From: Phylloscopus collybita
Taxonomy: Eukaryota; Chordata; Aves; Passeriformes; Phylloscopidae
Assembly: GCA_027886175.1 (NCBI GenBank)
Contig: JAJNNQ010000142.1
Coordinates: 2,486,501-2,550,500 of the forward strand
Reading direction: 5' to 3'
Length of the DNA: 64,000 bases
Shown here: positions 60,561-64,000 of the stretch, in pieces
Numbering within the stretch: the first letter of the stretch is position 1
How the letters are laid out: the number at the start of each line of letters is the position of its first letter
Program-made: the position numbers and the translations under genes
The notes under the pieces: model-generated
Told to the model about the DNA's origin: nothing
The model's database searches: none
The model's input: only the letters and a program-made list of their open reading frames with translations

Positions 60561-63246
60561 AAACCAAAGTCTCCACCCCACGTTCCTGATGTCCGTTACT
60601 AGGAGGCCTTCGGCAGTACAAGGGTAGACAAACTTCCACCTGGTGGTAGATTGCTCCTGGGAGATATCCTCATTTGTATGGACCTTCAGCAGTCATAACC
60701 ACAGTGCCAGGCAGACAGCATTAGACATGAACGGTGGCCCTTTTCCCATGGGCAGCCAAAGTCTCCAAGCCACGTTCCTGATGTCAGGTTTTAGGAGGCC
60801 TTTGGCAGTACAAGGGCAAACAAACTTCCGTCTGGTGGCTGATTGCATCGGGGAGATATCCTCATTTGTATGGAATTTCAGCAGGTAAAAGCCCAGTGGC
60901 AGGCAGACAGCATTAGACACGAACGGTGGCCCTTTTCCATGGGAAAACAAAGTCTCCAACCCAGGCTCCTGATGTCAGTTTGTAGGAGGCCTTTGGCATA
61001 AAAAGGGCAGACAAACTTCCATCTGGTGGGAAATTGCATTTGGGAGATATCCTCATTTGTAGGGAATTTTGGTAGGCTTCTGCCCACTGGCAGGCAGACA
61101 GCATTAGACACGAACAGTGGCCCCTTTCCATGGAAAAACAAATTATCCATCCTATGTTCCTGATGTCAGTTTTTAGGAGGCTTTTGGCACTGCAAGGGCT
61201 GACAAACTTCCACCTGGTGGTAGATTGCACCTGGGAGATATCCTCATTTTTATGGAATTTTAGTGGTATTTTAGTACTCAGAAGCCCAATGGCAGACGGA
61301 CAGCATTAAACATGAATGGTGGGCCTTTTCTATAGGAAACCAAAGTCTCCAGGTGAGGTTCCGAATGTCAGTTTGAAGGAGGCCTTTGGCACTGCAAGAG
61401 CAGACAAATTTCCATCTGGTGGCATATTGCGTCTGGGAGATATCCTCATTTGTATGTAATTTCAGTAGTCATAAGTCAGTGGCAAGGAGACAGCATTAAA
61501 CACCAAAGGTGGCCCTATTCCATGGGAAACCAAAGCGTCCTCTCCAGGTTCCTGATGTCAGTTTGTAGGAGGCCGTTGCATTACAAGGGCAGACAAACTT
61601 TCAACTGGTGGTAGACTCCATCTGGGAGATATCCTCATTTTTATGGAATTTTACTAGGCATACGCCCAGTGGCAGGCACATAGCATTAGACAAAAAGGGT
61701 GGCCCATTTCCATGGGAAAACAAAGTCTCCACCGCACGTTCCTGATGTCAATTTTTAGGAGGCCTTTGGCACTTCAAGGGCAGACAAACTTCCACCTGGT
61801 GGTAGATTGCACCTGGGACTTATCAGCATTTGTATGGAACTTCAGCAGTCATAACCACAGTGCCAGGCAGACAGCATTAGACACGAACGGTGGCCTTTTT
61901 CCATGGGAAACCAAAGTCTACGCCCCAGGTTCCTGATGTTAATTTGTAGGAAGCCTTTAACACTACAAGGGCAGACAAACTTCCATCTGGTGGTAGATTG
62001 CACCTGGGAGGTATCCTCATTTGTATGGAATTTTAGTGGAATTTTAGTAGGCATAAGCCCAGTATCTGGCAGACAGCATTACACACGAACAGTGGCCCTT
62101 TTCCATGGGAAACCAAAATCTCCACCCCATGTTGCTGATGTCACTTTGTAGGAGACGTTTTCCAATATAAGGGCAGAGAAACTTCCATCTGGTTGTAGAT
62201 TGCACCTGGGAGATATCCTCATTTTTATGGAGTTTTAGTGGAATTTTAGTAGGAAGAAACCCCGTGGCAGGCAGACAGCATTAGACAAGAAAAATGGCCC
62301 ATTTGATGGAAAACCAAAGTCTCCACCCCTCGTTCCTGATGTCCGTTTCTAGGAGGCCTTTGGCACTACAAGGGCAGACAAACTTCCGTCTGGTGGTTGA
62401 TTGCATCGTTGAGATATCCTCATTTGTATGGAATTTCATCAGGTAGAAGCCCAGTGGCAGGCAGACAGCATTAGAGAAAAACGGTGGCCCTTTTCCATGG
62501 GAAAACAAAGTCTCCAACCAGGCTCCTGATGTCAGTTTTTAGTAGGCCTTTGGCATTAAACGGGCAGACAAACTTCCATCTGGTGGGAAATTTTGTTTAG
62601 GGAGATATCCTCATTTGTATGTAATTTCAGTAGTCATAAGCCCAGTGGCAAGGAGACAGCATTAAACAACAAGGGTGCCCCTTTTCCATGGGAAACCAAA
62701 GCCTCCTTTCCAGAATCCTGATGTCAGTTTGTAGGAGGCCTTTGGCATTACAAGGGCAGACAAACTTTCATCTGGTGGTAGACTCTATCTGGGAGATATC
62801 CTCATTTGTACGGGATTTTACTAGGCATAATCCCAGTGGCAGTCACATAGCATTAGACACAAACGGTGGCCCATTTCCATGGGAAAACAAAGTCTCCACC
62901 CCACGTTCCTGATGTCAATTTATAGAAGGCGTTTGGAACTACAAGGGCAGAAAAACTTCCATCTGGTGGTAGATTGCACCTGGGAGATATCCTCATTTCT
63001 CTGGAATTTTATTGGAATTTTATTACGAAGATCCCCAGTGGCAGGCAGACAGCTTTAGACACGAACGGTGACCCATTTTTATGGGAAACCAAAGTCTCCA
63101 CCCCACGTTCCTGATGTCCGTTACTAGGAGGCCTTCGGCAGTACAAGGGTAGACAAACTTCCACCTGGTGGTAGATTGCTCCTGGGAGATATCCTCATTT
63201 GTATGGACCTTCAGCAGTCATAACCACAGTGCCAGGCAGACAGCAT
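60561..63246 (-). repeat. 2.52-kb higher-order repeat, copy 2 plus partial third
   Basis: This is the second tandem copy, keeping the 6 bp missing from copy 1, followed by about 160 bp of a third copy (63,083-63,246). It then switches at 'gacaggaacggtggtcc' to the block shared with 17,490-17,560 of the left flank. Confidence 0.82.
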
Positions 63247-64000
63247 TAGACAGGAACGGTGGTCCTTTTCCTAGGGAAACCAAAGTCTCCACACCACGTT
63301 CCCGATGTCAGGTTTTAGTAGGCCATTGACAGTACAAGGGCAGAAAAACTTCCGTCTGGTGGTTGATTGCATCGGGAAGATATCCACATTTGTATGGAAT
63401 TTCAGCAGATAGAAGCCCAGTGGCAGGCAGACAGCATTAGACACGAACGGTGGCCCTTTTCCATGGGAAAACAAAGTCTCCAACCCAGGCTCCTGCTGTC
63501 AGTTTGTAGGAGGCCTTTGGCACTCCAAGGGCAGACAAACCTCCATCTCGTGGTGGATCGCACCTCGTAGATGTCCTTATTTGTATGGAATTTTAGTGGT
63601 ATTTTAGTACTCAGAAGCCCAGTTGCAGACAGAGAGCATTAAACATGAACGGTGGGCCTTTTCCATAGGAAACCAAAGTCTCCACGCCAGGTTCCGAATG
63701 TCAGTATAAAGGAGGCCTTTGGCACTGCAAGAGCAGACAAACTTTCATCTGGTGGGAAATTGCATTTGGGAGATATCCTCATATGTATGGAACTTTGGTA
63801 GGCATATGCCCACTGGCAGGCAGACAGCATTAGACACGAACGGTGGCCTCTTTCCATGGAAAAACAAAGTCTCCACCCCACGTTCCTGATGTCAGTTTTT
63901 AGGAGACCTCTGGCACTACAGGAGGAGACAAACTTCCAACTGCTGGCATATTGCATCTGGGAGATATCCTCATTTGTGAGGTATTTCAGCAGGCATAACA
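62640..64000 (-). repeat. Outer mirror block matching 16,769-18,130
   Basis: Paired positions sum to 80,769 (17,199 with 63,570; 17,286 with 63,483; 17,857 with 62,912; 17,130 with 63,639). Identity is high, including private bases such as 'ctgctgtc' at about 63,493. The match runs into the window end, so its full length is unknown. Confidence 0.82.

Larger units (their letters stand above)
49511..64000 (-). repeat. Right satellite array, inverted 191/202-bp monomers
   Basis: About 74 monomers of the same family as 1-22,346, all in reverse orientation up to the window end. The landmarks appear reversed (ggaggccttt, gggagatatcctcattt, gcattagacacgaac, ccatgggaaaccaaagtc). Blocks matching the left flank in mirror image occur at 49,511-51,940 (near-identical), 53,264-53,685 (pairs with 1,548-1,969, more diverged), 57,643-57,870 (pairs with 3,827-4,051) and 62,640-64,000 (pairs with 16,769-18,130). 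Their order and spacing are not conserved. No gene or transposon is seen. Confidence 0.95.

Noticed and set aside
1..64000. Telomeric repeats, CENP-B box, tRNA genes or endogenous viral sequence
   Set aside because: I looked for TTAGGG runs, a CENP-B-box-like motif, tRNA A/B boxes with cloverleaf potential, and reverse-transcriptase or LTR signatures, and found none.

Overview
The window contains no recognisable protein-coding gene, tRNA, rRNA or mobile element. It is satellite DNA from end to end, built from two unrelated tandem families, and it is laid out as a large imperfect mirror (inverted) structure. This points to a eukaryotic chromosome, most likely centromeric, pericentromeric or another heterochromatic block. 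The flanking family has a 191-bp basic period. The 191-bp satellite reported from zebra finch (Tgut191A) is the only named family I can match, and I match it by period alone, so 'songbird' is an inference of moderate to low confidence. I do not recognise the central 499-bp family.

Layout. (1) 1-22,346: 191/202-bp satellite, called plus orientation here, with several nested higher-order duplications (shifts of about 4,332, 5,309, 4,524, 2,616, 9,910 and 14,803 bp). (2) 22,350-25,894: about 7.1 units of the 499-bp repeat, plus orientation. (3) 25,895-49,507: about 47.3 units of the same repeat in opposite orientation, with exactly 499 bp between equivalent positions over 46 consecutive periods. 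(4) 49,511-64,000: the 191/202-bp satellite again, now inverted, with a tandem duplication of about 2.52 kb near its end.

The two satellite/499-bp junctions (22,346-22,355 and 49,502-49,511) are the same junction, base for base, on opposite strands, and the satellite next to each is nearly identical in mirror image. The simplest history is that one satellite-to-499-bp boundary existed, a fold-back inverted duplication copied it, and the 499-bp array on one arm then expanded (or the other contracted) while unit variants were shuffled. The inversion point at about 25,894 lies inside the stem of a hairpin that every 499-bp unit carries, which suggests how the fold-back may have started.

The two families contrast strongly. 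The flanking satellite is moderately AT-rich, CpG-poor and visibly diverged between units. The 499-bp core is GC-rich, has about 28 CpG per unit (19 within about 150 bp), and its units differ at only a few positions. This fits a young, actively homogenised core inside older satellite. Open reading frames occur on both strands throughout but are by-products of homogeneous repeats. There is no gene network to describe; the biology here is array architecture and its rearrangement.
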